This document shows, piece after piece, positions 25,077 to 34,281 of a stretch of 64,000 nucleotides of DNA; within the stretch, counting starts at the first letter, position 1, and the number at the start of each line of letters is the position of its first letter. The stretch covers positions 310,001-374,000 of the forward strand of contig CBDCEX010000018.1 in the NCBI GenBank assembly GCA_965216025.1. Direction: 5' to 3'. The notes beneath the pieces are model-generated. The model was not told the origin of the DNA, searched no databases, and saw only the letters and a list, made by a program, of their open reading frames with translations. The translations under genes were made by a program, and so were the position numbers. The DNA comes from JADFQT01 sp965216025 (lineage in GTDB: Bacteria > Chloroflexota > Dehalococcoidia > Lucifugimonadales > UBA3495).

Positions 25077-26359
25077 TTACAGCGTCCTCTGTTAAGCCTG
25101 AAATCGCCAGCTGGCGCGCCGTGGAAGCGCTGCGAGCCGGCGTGCCCAATTGTGACGCCGTGCAGGCTTTGGGCTGCTCCCATCCTCTGGTGGAGGAGCG
25201 CTTCAGGAGCATGCTGGCCGAGATTGATCTGGGCTTTTCCCGGGGGAAAGGCACTCAGGGAGTATTGGTGGCCGGTGATTTCGGCTCGGGTAAATCCCAT
25301 CTACTGGAATACTTCCAGCACATTGCCTTGGAGAACAACTTTGTCTGCAGCAAAGTCGTGGTAAGTAAGGAAAGCCCTTTGTACGGACCATCCAAGGTGT
25401 ACGCCGCCGCGGTTCAGGCTGCCAAAGTACCCAATCGCTCCGGCACGGTACTGGCCGCCATCGCGGAAGACCTGGACTTTGAAAGCCCCGAATACGAGGA
25501 CTTTTACCGATGGGTATTCAGCCCCCGGACGGTGTTGAACTCCCGCTTCCCCGCTTCCACTTTCGTTTTTGAAAGGGGCAGCGGCGGCCGGTATCCTGAT
25601 GTTTCCGACCGCATTTTGCAGTTTTGGGCTGGCGCCAGGGTGCCGGCCACGGAACTGCGGGGCTGGTTGAGGGAGTTGGGGGAGGTAGCCGCCTACAGAT
25701 TCGAGAAGGTTTCCGAGCTGGTGCTTTCCCTACAGAGGTATGAGTTCATGTCCCGGCTAATTCGGGCCACGGGCTACGCTGGATGGGTAATTCTGGTTGA
25801 CGAGGTAGAGCTTATCGGCCGGTACTCGGTTATGCAGCGGGCCATGTCATACGCCGAGATGAGCCGGCTATTGGGCCTGTCGGATGATGACCGGACGCCC
25901 GGGTTGAGTACCGTCTTCGCCATAACCTCCGCATATCAAAGCGAGGTGATGGACGAGAAGCAGGACGAGGAAAAAATAGCCCTTAAACTCCGAGACCGGG
26001 GCAAGCCGGGAGACGAACAGTTGAGCGAGCGGGCGGAGCTGGGAATGCGCAAGATTCGCCAGCTGCCCCTGGAAAACATGATCTTGGTCGAGAACTCCGA
26101 TTTGAGGGAGGTCCATGAGAAGAGCCGGGCTATCTACCGCCATGCCTACGGCTGGAATCCTCCCGAAGACTACGAGACCAACCCTACCTGGCGCATTCGC
26201 CAGCACATCAAACGCTGGATCAACGCCTGGGACCTGGTCAGGTTGTTTCCCGACTACCAGCCCGACATACAGGTAACCGGCCTGCGGCAGAGTTACTCGG
26301 AGGACCTGGACCTGGAAGACCCTTGGGATGAAGAGGGAGAGGATCCGGCGGTTCGTTAG
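25073..26359 (+). CDS. BrxD-type P-loop ATPase (DUF2791 family)
   Basis: A 428-residue ATP-binding protein of the BREX BrxC/BrxD family. Key parts are an N-terminal block with ALRAGVPNCDAVQALGC, Walker A VAGDFGSGKSHLLEYF (about residues 67-74), the family block VCSKVVVSKESPLYGPSKVY, Walker B WVILVDEVELIGRYSVMQ and a long acidic C-terminus. It starts at an ATGA overlap with the upstream degenerate paralogue, so the two are coupled and probably form a complex. In type 2 and type 6 BREX systems BrxD is encoded beside a helicase, a methylase and PglZ; none of those is here. A role in phage defence or DNA metabolism is an inference. Confidence 0.82.
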   Translation: MITASSVKPEIASWRAVEALRAGVPNCDAVQALGCSHPLVEERFRSMLAEIDLGFSRGKGTQGVLVAGDFGSGKSHLLEYFQHIALENNFVCSKVVVSKESPLYGPSKVYAAAVQAAKVPNRSGTVLAAIAEDLDFESPEYEDFYRWVFSPRTVLNSRFPASTFVFERGSGGRYPDVSDRILQFWAGARVPATELRGWLRELGEVAAYRFEKVSELVLSLQRYEFMSRLIRATGYAGWVILVDEVELIGRYSVMQRAMSYAEMSRLLGLSDDDRTPGLSTVFAITSAYQSEVMDEKQDEEKIALKLRDRGKPGDEQLSERAELGMRKIRQLPLENMILVENSDLREVHEKSRAIYRHAYGWNPPEDYETNPTWRIRQHIKRWINAWDLVRLFPDYQPDIQVTGLRQSYSEDLDLEDPWDEEGEDPAVR

Positions 26360-27462
26360 CCCTCGGGCCACTCTCCCAGAGTCACCGGCACCCGAGTTTC
26401 TCCGCCCTCCCGAACCACCGTCAGGGTGATTTCCCCTCCGGCCTGGTACCGGTTCAAAGCCACTGTCAAGTCTGTGCCGGAAGCTACGGTTCGTCCGTTG
26501 ACCGCTATAATGATGTCTCCTCCCGGGACGGACGGCCCTCGGTGTCCACTCCAGGAGCTCTCAACCCCACCTGCTGCGCCGGGCTGCCGGAGATGACCCG
26601 TATCACGTAGAAACCTCGATCCACCGGCAGTTCCAGCCTCTCCACCAGCAAGGGATTCAAATTCCTGGATAGGGTCCCCAGCCAAGGCGGCTTCACCACT
26701 TCGGCTTTCACCAGGCGGGGCAGCAGGTCGGCCAGGGTATTGCTGGGAACCGCAAAACCAATGCTTCGTTGATTGATTTTCGGCGCCGACAATTCGATGG
26801 CCGTGGTTATCCCAATCACCTCACCATCCCGGTTCAACATTGGCCCGCCGGAATTGCCGGGGTTAATCAGCGCGTCGGTCTGGATCATCCCTGGGATGAA
26901 CCTCCCCAAGTCGCTGGGCAACCCACGATTGACTCCGCTGCTCACTCCCACCGATACGGAGCCCTCCAGCCCATAGGGGTTGCCGATTACGATGGCCAGC
27001 TGTCCCGGTTTCACCCGGGATGAATCGCCCAACTTTACCGGCTCGATACCCGCCACGGTCCCCTTGGGCACTTGGAGCAAGGCCAGGTCGTTAGCAGGAT
27101 TTCGTCCCAATATTTTCGCTTCCACGTTGGGACCATCAATGAATGAAGGATACCCGAACCCGGTCGGCCCGTTCTATGACGTGGTAGTTGGTGACAATGA
27201 AGCCTTCACTGTCGATGAGGAAGCCGGATCCTGCGCTGTTTTGATTAAAGAAATCTCCAGATTGGGTATCGGCGTATATCTCGACCACCGCCGGACTCAC
27301 CCGATGGTAGATTTCCTCGACCAGAGCTTCGTCATAGAGCATGGTGGGACCAGAGGGGAAGGCCACGCCGCTGGAGCCCGGCCAGAGGAAGGCGGCCAGC
27401 ATGATAACTACTATGCCGACGGCGGTGATGGCGATGATCTGGGACCTGGCTTCACGGTCCAT
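26356..27462 (-). pseudogene. HtrA/DegP-like PDZ serine protease, two frameshifts
   Basis: Three overlapping reading frames add up to one membrane-anchored trypsin-like protease. Frame 1 holds the anchor (IIAITAVGIVVIMLAAFLW) and His in VTNYHVIER. Frame 2 holds Asp in NDLALLQVPKG and Ser in INPGNSGGPMLNRDG and most of the PDZ domain. Frame 3 holds the PDZ end (GGDIIIAVNGRTVASGTDL). The first break, near 27140, is a 4-bp tandem duplication (CATTCATT). The second, near 26545, needs one base more or two fewer. If real in the genome, the gene is inactive; assembly error is possible. It is convergent with the BrxD-type gene. Confidence 0.8.
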
Positions 27463-27494
27463 TAGTCAGTCCTAGTGAATTTTAAGTTCAGAGG

Positions 27495-27673
27495 CTAGAA
27501 ACTCGGACGGAAACCCCGATTCTCCCCAAGTCGTCGTTTTCTTAGCGACGATTATCGATGTAACAGTGGGTTCTTGAACCGTATTACAGACACTATCATG
27601 CCACATAAGACTATAATACGTCTGTCTGGCGTAGCGCGAAACCCGGCCAATGGCTTTCCGGCCAGACCTCTAG
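27495..27673. mobile_element. MITE family 2, degenerate copy
   Basis: A 179-bp stretch homologous end to end with 46239-46416. The left end CTAGAAACTCGGACGGAAA and right end TTTCCGGCCAGACCTCTAG are imperfect inverted repeats. Internal matches include CGATTATCGATG and CGTAGCGCGAAACCCGGCCA. It has no coding capacity. Confidence 0.78.
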
Positions 27674-28388
27674 GCCTTCATGTTAGGCCTAGAGAGTGAA
27701 AAAAATAGTTCCATAATGGTGACGATACGTCGACAATTGGTGACCAATAGAGCCAGTGTTTCGATAAGAAGTCCCCCCGACTCCGCCCATATTTCCAAAT
27801 ATTCTGTATTCATTTGCCTTGAACCCCAGAGCGGCAATAGGGTTAAATGAGGGACAGAATCGCCCTCTAAGTCTGGGTCCGGTCAAGACCCGCGCTTGGA
27901 GGGAGTAGCGTTGACCAGTGCCCACCGGAAAAGGGCGCCATTATCTGGAAACGCAAAAGGCTAGAGATAACGTCCGGAGCCAACCTGGTCCGCCCGGAAA
28001 GCGATGATGAGGGGAAGGGCAGTGCCGGGCAAGGAGGTGACACGCCCCTGGGACTAATCGTCAACAGCTCTTGACATCGTTTGGTCCACTACAAGAGATT
28101 AGGGCGATGCTCTACCGGCGGCCGGGTAACCCAATAGATAACTCAAGGGGTGCATTCAGCACAGGCAGGCTTAGCAATATTTCTTTCCCCTTTTCAATAC
28201 TCTCTGCCTATTAATCCGTCGAACAACGTAGGGCTAACTCACCCCAGCTGCAGGAATTAGCCGGAAACCTTTACCGACTTCCGCATTCATGAGCTAGCGG
28301 GGAGAGTATTTCTGCTCCGGACCGGCGTTGCTAGGGTCGACTGACCAGTTAATGCCAAGAAATAATAATTTGTTTGAGGAGAGGCACC
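27674..28388. other. Intergenic region without recognised gene
   Basis: About 700 bp between a MITE and the next gene. Short open frames exist on both strands but none has recognisable family features or a convincing ribosome-binding site. The A/T-rich 28350-28375 stretch (AGAAATAATAATTTGTTTGA) could hold the promoter of the following gene. Confidence 0.4.
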
Positions 28389-29057
28389 ATGTTGAAAGGC
28401 TTGGATTCCCATATTGAAGAGCAATTACGGCGGGCTGAAGAGGCTGAAAGTGAAGTTAATCGGTTAGGTTCGCTAGCCGCGGAAGCCCCTCGCCTGCGCA
28501 TAGAACTAGCCCGGTCCCAGCGCCGCAATGAGCGGAATGGAAATAGCCAGACCGCTGTGCAGCAGGCCCGTAGAGAGATCGCGGTGGCGAAAGAACGCCA
28601 GGCCGATGTCCCGCTGACTTTGGAAACAGTCAGTAAGCTGGTTTACTCGCTTTATGCTCTGTTGAAAGACGTAGACGCCCATCGCAAGGAAGCCACGCGC
28701 TTGCTCGGTATTGTAGACCGCATGGATTACGAAGAGGAACTGGAAGCCGGCAAAGAAGAGCAGAGACAAATGGATCGAGACCCCAAGGGCATTGAGTATT
28801 TGATCGCCTCCCGCCATGGCCAGCCCCGTATTAAGCAGTTGGTCGATGAGCTGGACCCGGACTTCAGCTTCTTGAAAAACTGCGACCTGGATGAACCGCT
28901 GCGGAGAGACGTCGCCAACTTTATTATGGCCCACGTGGTTTCCCCGGAGCGGGCCAACCAGGAGCGTGCCATAGCCTCGGCCGCGGTGTCTCAGGACCGG
29001 AACATTCCCCAGCCCTCTCCGGCTCCGGCAATTAGCCCCTATGGCTTGCCGGAGTAA
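28389..29057 (+). CDS. Hypothetical coiled-coil protein
   Basis: A 222-residue soluble protein, highly charged, with heptad-like helices at about residues 1-75 (LDSHIEEQLRRAEEAESEVN, LRIELARSQRRNERN) and a second helical region (LYALLKDVDAHRKEATRLL). A Pro-rich tail ends the protein. No catalytic motif is evident. The ATG at 28389 lies seven bases after GAGGAGAG, better than the GTG-type codon upstream. A rho-independent terminator follows at 29102-29136. It is a single-gene unit of unknown function. Confidence 0.65.
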   Translation: MLKGLDSHIEEQLRRAEEAESEVNRLGSLAAEAPRLRIELARSQRRNERNGNSQTAVQQARREIAVAKERQADVPLTLETVSKLVYSLYALLKDVDAHRKEATRLLGIVDRMDYEEELEAGKEEQRQMDRDPKGIEYLIASRHGQPRIKQLVDELDPDFSFLKNCDLDEPLRRDVANFIMAHVVSPERANQERAIASAAVSQDRNIPQPSPAPAISPYGLPE

Positions 29058-29101
29058 TTTGGTCCCGGCCTGTCCAAACATCCCCGGATAACAGGGTGTT
29101 C

Positions 29102-29136
29102 AAAAAGTCCCTCCACCGTTTGGGGAGGGACTTTTT
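29102..29136 (+). terminator. Rho-independent terminator
   Basis: AAAAAGTCCCTCC and GGAGGGACTTTTT form a 13-bp perfect stem around a short loop, ending in a T run. It is placed 45 bp after the stop of the coiled-coil gene. Confidence 0.9.
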
Positions 29137-29259
29137 AGATGCCCTCATAGTTTAGCAGTCGGGTTAGCCAAATGACGATAACACAGGAGGTCTGAATGAT
29201 CCGGAAGGAGATCGAATCCTTTCCAGCAGATATATCCAACAAGCTCAGGACCTATGTCT

Positions 29260-30532
29260 CAGGGCCTTTTCATTTTCTCAAAATAGTATAAAATTATTAC
29301 CAGTTTAAGCGGGAGGGGAGGATGATGACTTTGAGAGAAACGCTGGATTTGGTGCCTGACTTCCGGAGTAGCCAAGGGCGACGCCACTCTTTGGGGGCGA
29401 TCCTGGCCTTGGCCACCTGTGCCATGCTGTGCGGCGCCCGCAGCTTATACGCCATAGCTCAATGGGGGCGGGACCAAGGGGGTGCTACGGCGCAGCTTTT
29501 GGGGTTCAGCCAGGAGAAGACACCCTGCGTGGCCACCCTCCACCGGGTGTTCAAGGGCCTGGACGTGGCGGCCTTTGAGGCAGAAGTCGGCAACTGGCTG
29601 GCAAATAGCGGGGTAGAGGCGGATGACCCCCTGTCCCTGGACGGGAAAACCTTGCGAGGGGTCCACGGCCAAGAGATACCCGGGGTCCATCTGGTGTCGG
29701 CCTACGCTAGCCGCGCTGGGGCAGTGCTGGCGCAGGTAGCTGCGCCGGGCAAAGGGGAAGAATTGGCGGCGGTCAAAGAAGTATTGGGCCAGGTACCCCT
29801 GAAGGGTCGGGTAGTAGTAGCTGATGCCTTACTGACCCAACGGAAAGTCTGTGAGCAGATTGTGGCAGGCGGCGGAGAGTATCTGCTGCCAGTTAAAGAG
29901 AATCAGCCCACCTTGCGCCGAGACTTGGAGGTGGCTTTTTCCCCTGCTAGGAACTGAGAGGGCTGGTGGGCCAACCGTACCTCCCTGGCTAGCAGCGGAG
30001 TGGCGAGCACGCGGGGCCAAGCTGACGGTCTGGGCCGATACTCCAGTAAAGCGGCGTCATGGGCGGCTGGAGCGGCGAGAGTTGTGGGCCTTGGCCGACC
30101 CAGAGCTAAATGGCTACGTGGGCAGCGCTGGGACGGTCGGGGAAGCGTGGCCGCATCTGCAACAGGTGTGTCGGCTAGAGCGCCAGCGGGTCGTGAAGGG
30201 CAAGAAACAGGTGGCTGTGAGCTATGCAATTAGCAGTCTCCCAGCCACTGATGCCGATGCGAGGCGATTGTTGAGCCTTTCCCGTGGGCACTGGGGCATC
30301 GAGAACCGCCTCCACTGGGTACGGGATGTGACCTTCGACGAGGACCGCTCTCAGGTGCGCACTGGGGCCGCCCCACAGGTTCTGGCGGGCCTGCGGAACC
30401 TGGTCATCAGCTTGGTACGTCGGGCTGGGCATTCCAACGTAGCCGCTGCCCTACGCCGCCACAATGCCCATCTCAGCGAAGCTTTCGACATGATGGGCTT
30501 TACCTACCAGGCAGGAGAATGAAAAGGCCCTG
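29260..30532 (+). mobile_element. ISAs1-family element type 2, copy B
   Basis: A 1273-bp element with inverted ends CAGGGCCTTTTCATTTTCTC and GGAGAATGAAAAGGCCCTG and perfect 10-bp target duplication ACCTATGTCT (29250-29259, 30533-30542). It is the best-preserved copy. It sits inside the GIY-YIG gene in the same orientation. Confidence 0.95.
29322..30522 (+). CDS. ISAs1-type transposase, two overlapping frames (+1)
   Basis: ORF A runs 29322-29957. The remaining part continues in the +1 frame to 30522, so a +1 change near 29936-29946 (CTTTTTCCCCTGC) gives about 399 residues, the usual ISAs1 length. ORF A carries the N-terminal DUF4277-like/H-repeat region and the first catalytic Asp in LSLDGKTLRGVHG, and the second in VVVADALLTQRKVC. 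The second frame carries RRHGRLERRELW and the acidic HWGIENRLHWVRDVTFDEDR. All five copies in the window have the same frame change, so it may be programmed frameshifting rather than decay. Confidence 0.85.
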
Positions 30533-31447
30533 ACCTATGTCTACAGACTCATTGACCCACGGAACCCTGAGACATTCTATGTCGGGAAGGGCCAAGGCAA
30601 TCGCGTATTTTCGCATATCCGCGACGAGCAAAACTTGGAAGGCGACGAACTTGGCAATAAGATAAAACGGCTCAGGGAGATACGCCTTGCCGGATTTGAG
30701 GTGGCACACGTCGTCCACCGTCATGGAATGGATAACAAAACGGCCTTCGAGGTTGAATCCGCCCTTATCGACGCATACCCCGGGCTTACAAATGTCGTTG
30801 GTGGGGCGGGCAGCAACGACTATGGGGCCATGCACGCCAAAGAGATAATTGCCCGTTACTATGCCCAGGCGGCAGATTTCAAGCACAAGGCGCTGTTGAT
30901 TAACGTCAACAGGAGCGCTACGGAGACATCGCTCTACGAGGCGACTCGTTACGCTTGGATAATCAGCAAATCCAAAGCGCAGAAAGCTGAAGTCGTTCTC
31001 GCCACCAGGCATGGTCTCATCATTGGCGCCTTCATTGCGGACGACTGGTTGGATGCGACACCGGCAAACTTCCCCGGGCGTGAGGAATCGCCCGGACGCC
31101 TCGGCTTCGTTGGACATGAGGCAGGCGCCGACATCAGAAACCTGTACGTGGGAAAGCGTGTTCCTGCCGAATACCGGAAGCGCCACGCCTCGTATCCGAT
31201 CAGATATACTTGGTAGAGTACCTGCGTGTTTCTCACCAACCGGTTGCAGGGGTGTCTGCGTGACATCGAAACCGCCGCACAGCATCTGTTAGTTAGCAGC
31301 TCGGCCTACGAAAACAACGCTCAGTTTATCCTGGGTCAGCCCGGCGCCAACCCCATGGCCTGACATTGGTTTTATGGGCTCCCCGGTTCATGGCGCAGCC
31401 AGGTATGTTATTATTGGCCCGCTAAATACGAACTGGGAGGACTCCTT

Positions 31448-32473
31448 ATGCCTTTCGGAGGCAATGACTGGCTGGCTTTGACCCAAGAACCCACTCTGGA
31501 GCCGGAACTTCCCATTTGCGACCCGCACCACCACTTCTGGGACCTGCGCCCTCAGCGGATTCCCTACCAGCGGTACCTGCTTCACGAGCTGTCGACCGAC
31601 ATCAACTGCGGCCACAACGTGCGTTCCACCGTTTTCATCGAAGCCAGGTCCATGTACCGCGCCGATGGGCCGGAGGAGATGCGCCCGGTGGGAGAAGTGG
31701 AGTTCGTTCAGGGCTTGGCCGCCGCCAGCTCCAGCGGCCTTTACGGCCCGGGCCGGGCTGCGGCCTCCATCGTCGGGCACGCCGACTTGAACCTGGGCGA
31801 AGGGGTGACGCCGGTTCTAGAGGCCTTGCAGGCAGCCAGCCCCAACCGCTTTCGCGGCATCCGCCACTCGGTGACCTGGGACCCCCATCCGGAAGTGGAA
31901 AACACCGCGGCCCACAACTGGGCCGGGCAATTGGCCAGTGACGACTTTCGGGCCGGCGCCCGGGTCTTGTCCCGTATGGGCTTGTCCCTGGAGGGCTGGC
32001 TTTATTTCCCCCAGCTGCCGGAGTTGGTCGACTTCGCCCAGGCCCTGCCCGACCTGCCTATCATCCTGAACCATATCGGAGGGTTGATGCGGGTCGGCCC
32101 CTACGCCAACCGGGATGAGGAGGTGCTGGGCCTCTGGCGGAGCGGCATCGCCGCGGTGGCGGCCTGCCCCAACGTCCAGGTCAAGCTAGGTGGCATCGGC
32201 ATGCCCCGCACCGGGTTCGACTGGCATGACCGGGATGTTCCCATCGGCTCGGAGGAGCTGGCCGAGGCCATGTCACCGTACATGAATTATTGCATCGAGC
32301 AGTTTGGTCCCGACCGCAGCATGTTCGAGAGCAACTTCCCGGTGGATCGCGTATCCTACTCCTACAATGTAATGTATAACGCCTTCAAACGCCTGTCTCA
32401 AAGCTACTCCGCCACCGAGCGAGCCGCTATGTTCCACGACACGGCAGCCCGGGTTTATCGGATAGACGTTTAG
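31448..32473 (+). CDS. Amidohydrolase family protein (amidohydrolase 2)
   Basis: A 341-residue TIM-barrel metal hydrolase. The N-terminal metal motif is ICDPHHHFWDL, the barrel strand IVGHADLNLG precedes FRGIRHSVTWDPHPEV, then IILNHIGG and the C-terminal FGPDRSMFESNFPVDR with a catalytic-type Asp/Asn. The family covers lactonases (2-pyrone-4,6-dicarboxylate or sugar lactones) and decarboxylases; specificity is unknown. GGAGGACTCCTT precedes the ATG. It lies 54 bp upstream of a DapA-like aldolase gene in the same direction, and together they may break down one sugar acid or aromatic intermediate. Confidence 0.87.
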   Translation: MPFGGNDWLALTQEPTLEPELPICDPHHHFWDLRPQRIPYQRYLLHELSTDINCGHNVRSTVFIEARSMYRADGPEEMRPVGEVEFVQGLAAASSSGLYGPGRAAASIVGHADLNLGEGVTPVLEALQAASPNRFRGIRHSVTWDPHPEVENTAAHNWAGQLASDDFRAGARVLSRMGLSLEGWLYFPQLPELVDFAQALPDLPIILNHIGGLMRVGPYANRDEEVLGLWRSGIAAVAACPNVQVKLGGIGMPRTGFDWHDRDVPIGSEELAEAMSPYMNYCIEQFGPDRSMFESNFPVDRVSYSYNVMYNAFKRLSQSYSATERAAMFHDTAARVYRIDV

Positions 32474-32527
32474 GCAGAGAAGTTTAGACCTGCCCTGAGC
32501 AAAGCTATATAGGAGAAATTTAAAGCC

Positions 32528-33457
32528 ATGCCGGACCAGAAAATTAGGGGAGTCATCGTACCTATCCTAACCCCCTTGAACTCCGATGAAACGGTGGACA
32601 CCCAGTCCTTGCGGCGCTTGGTCAACTACCTGATCGATAACGGGGTCCACGGCATCTGGGCATCCGGAACCACCGCGGAGTTCGCTGCCCTCTCCAATCA
32701 GCAAAGGCTCATCAGCATGGAAACGGTGGTGGATGAGGTGGCCGGGCGGGTACCGATCATCGGCAATGTGTCGATGCCCAGCACCCAGCTGTCTCTTCAG
32801 ATGGCGCTGGATGTCCAGGAAATGGGGATGGATGGCGTGGCGGTAACGCCGCCCTATTACTACCCCCACGCTCAAGATGAGCTGCTGGACCACTACCGCT
32901 ACATCAGCGACCGTTCCGGCCTGCCCCTGTGGGTCTACAACATTCCCTCAACGGTGAAAACGGCGGTGGCTCCGGGAACCATCGCCACCCTGGCCAGCGA
33001 GGGCGCGGTGGTCGGCGTGAAGGACAGCTCCGGCGCCGGAGAGCTGCTGGCAGAGCTGAACGTCCTTTGCGAGCAGGGAAATATCTCCCTACTGAGATTC
33101 CTGGGCACCGTGTACCGGACCACCAGCGCCGGATCCGTCGGCGTGGAGGGGGTGATCCCGGCCGTGGCCAACCTGGTGCCCAAGTCATGCGCCCAGGGCT
33201 GGGAGGCCGGCGAGCGGGGCGACGCCGATACGGTCAAGAAGTGCAACGCCCAATTGGTTACCGTAGGCAAAGTGCCCCAGCTGGCCCAGGGTGGTGGACC
33301 TAATGCCGCGATCCTATCGGGCATGAAGTCGGCGCTCAAGCTGATGGGGGTGCTGGACAGCGACACGGTTAGCCGTCCGCTGCGACCGCTGACCGAGCCG
33401 GAGAAGGCAGGTCTACCGGCTATCCTGCAGGAGTTGGGCCTGTCCAACGGCGCTTAA
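32528..33457 (+). CDS. DapA/NanA family aldolase-lyase
   Basis: A 309-residue dihydrodipicolinate-synthase superfamily protein. These enzymes condense or cleave pyruvate through a Schiff base. The Lys is visible in GAVVGVKDSSGAG and the Tyr in PYYYPHAQDELLDHYRYI and LWVYNIPSTV; the substrate-loop is SGTTAEFAALS, with GTTAEF in place of the DapA GTTGE. This points to a keto-acid aldolase or dehydratase rather than lysine biosynthesis. AGGAGAAA precedes the ATG. It is probably in an operon with the amidohydrolase. Confidence 0.87.
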   Translation: MPDQKIRGVIVPILTPLNSDETVDTQSLRRLVNYLIDNGVHGIWASGTTAEFAALSNQQRLISMETVVDEVAGRVPIIGNVSMPSTQLSLQMALDVQEMGMDGVAVTPPYYYPHAQDELLDHYRYISDRSGLPLWVYNIPSTVKTAVAPGTIATLASEGAVVGVKDSSGAGELLAELNVLCEQGNISLLRFLGTVYRTTSAGSVGVEGVIPAVANLVPKSCAQGWEAGERGDADTVKKCNAQLVTVGKVPQLAQGGGPNAAILSGMKSALKLMGVLDSDTVSRPLRPLTEPEKAGLPAILQELGLSNGA

Positions 33458-33480
33458 GGGCACGCGGCCAGCGAGCGCCG

Positions 33481-33942
33481 GTGGGGACCAAGCCGAAGAT
33501 GGCCCAGGCCCGCTATTATTTCCTTTGCGCCGTGTCCGGCCTTGCCTGGAGTGGAATCGCCTATCTGCTATTGCGGGAATGGTTTCCCGGGCTCTGGGTC
33601 GGTATCGCGGCCTCCCCTTTAATTGGGCTGCTGGTCGGGTTGGTCCATCGCCCCACCTATCGGTTTCCGGTGGTAGCCCGGGTCTTGGTAGCCCTCGTTA
33701 CGCTCTACGCCGCCGCTGCGCTGTTCGGGCTGGTCCTGGGAGTAGTCGAAGAAGTAATCGAGACCAGCCCTAATCACGTTAAGGGAGCGGCGATCATCAA
33801 ATGGGTGCTGGCCACCTTTTGGGGGTTAACCTTTACCGGTTATTTCTTGTTCCTCTGGCCGCTGGCCTTCCTGAACCACTGGCTGCTCGGCCGCACCTGG
33901 CAAGGAGAATGGACCAGGAAGAGGACTTCGCTCGGTGCCTAA
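33481..33942 (+). CDS. Hypothetical membrane protein
   Basis: A 153-residue protein starting at GTG, with four hydrophobic segments (YYFLCAVSGLAWSGIAYLLL, LWVGIAASPLIGLLVGLV, VLVALVTLYAAAALFGLVLG and FWGLTFTGYFLFLWPLAFL). No family is recognised. It begins 23 bp after the DapA-like gene and may be the last gene of that unit. Confidence 0.6.
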   Translation: MGTKPKMAQARYYFLCAVSGLAWSGIAYLLLREWFPGLWVGIAASPLIGLLVGLVHRPTYRFPVVARVLVALVTLYAAAALFGLVLGVVEEVIETSPNHVKGAAIIKWVLATFWGLTFTGYFLFLWPLAFLNHWLLGRTWQGEWTRKRTSLGA

Positions 33943-33968
33943 AGCAGCCGAGGCCACCGGGGGAGGTA

Positions 33969-34079
33969 TTATCGTAGGTTTCCGCCCTTTAATGGCGCCA
34001 GCGCCCGGGCAATCCGCCGGGCCCCTTCCTTTACCCGGTCTGCCGAGGAGCGCATCAGCGTAATGCGGAAATGGCATTC
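33969..34079 (-). pseudogene. Aminotransferase C-terminal remnant
   Basis: The last 36 codons read CHFRITLMRSSADRVKEGAR then RIARALAPL, matching the C-terminus of the intact aminotransferase at 36388-37563 (HFRIALMRSPAERVVEGAQR). The rest of the gene is absent. The remnant and the intact gene flank the methyltransferase gene on both sides, in the same orientation. Confidence 0.75.
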
Positions 34080-34281
34080 GTAACAGCCAGACTTATGGCT
34101 GCATGAATATGCCTGGGTACTTCGAAACCGTCTGGCGATGAAGTCAAGGGGAACGATATGAATACACCGCAGTTCGATCCCATAAAGTACAAAGAGACCA
34201 TCCTGGCTGAGTGGCAAAAAACGGCGGAAGGGTACCATAGTTGGATTCCGTTTATTTCCCAATGGCTCGGGCCCGCCACCG

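Larger units (their letters stand above)
29196..31216 (+). pseudogene. LEM-3-like GIY-YIG nuclease gene interrupted by an ISAs1 element
   Basis: The first 64 bases (ATG at 29196 after CAGGAGG) and 30543-31216 join perfectly when the insertion and one 10-bp target copy are removed, giving a 245-residue protein. The join lies inside the GIY motif (TYVYRLIDP), followed by ETFYVGKGQGNRVFSHI, the YIG-type second half with its Arg. This pattern fits LEM-3/ANKLE1-type GIY-YIG domains found in bacteria. A later NVVGGAGSNDYG and helical C-terminus follow. The nuclease would cut DNA; its target is unknown. The insertion occurs after codon 21 and must abolish the product unless it excises. Confidence 0.85.

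Noticed and set aside
21677..26359. A canonical BREX system
   Set aside because: No PglX-type methylase, PglZ, BrxL/Lon-like protease or helicase is present in or near the block; only BrxC/D-type proteins are seen.
27689..27925. A 78-codon minus-strand gene next to the MITE
   Set aside because: No start context, no homology by eye, and it lies in a region of degraded sequence.
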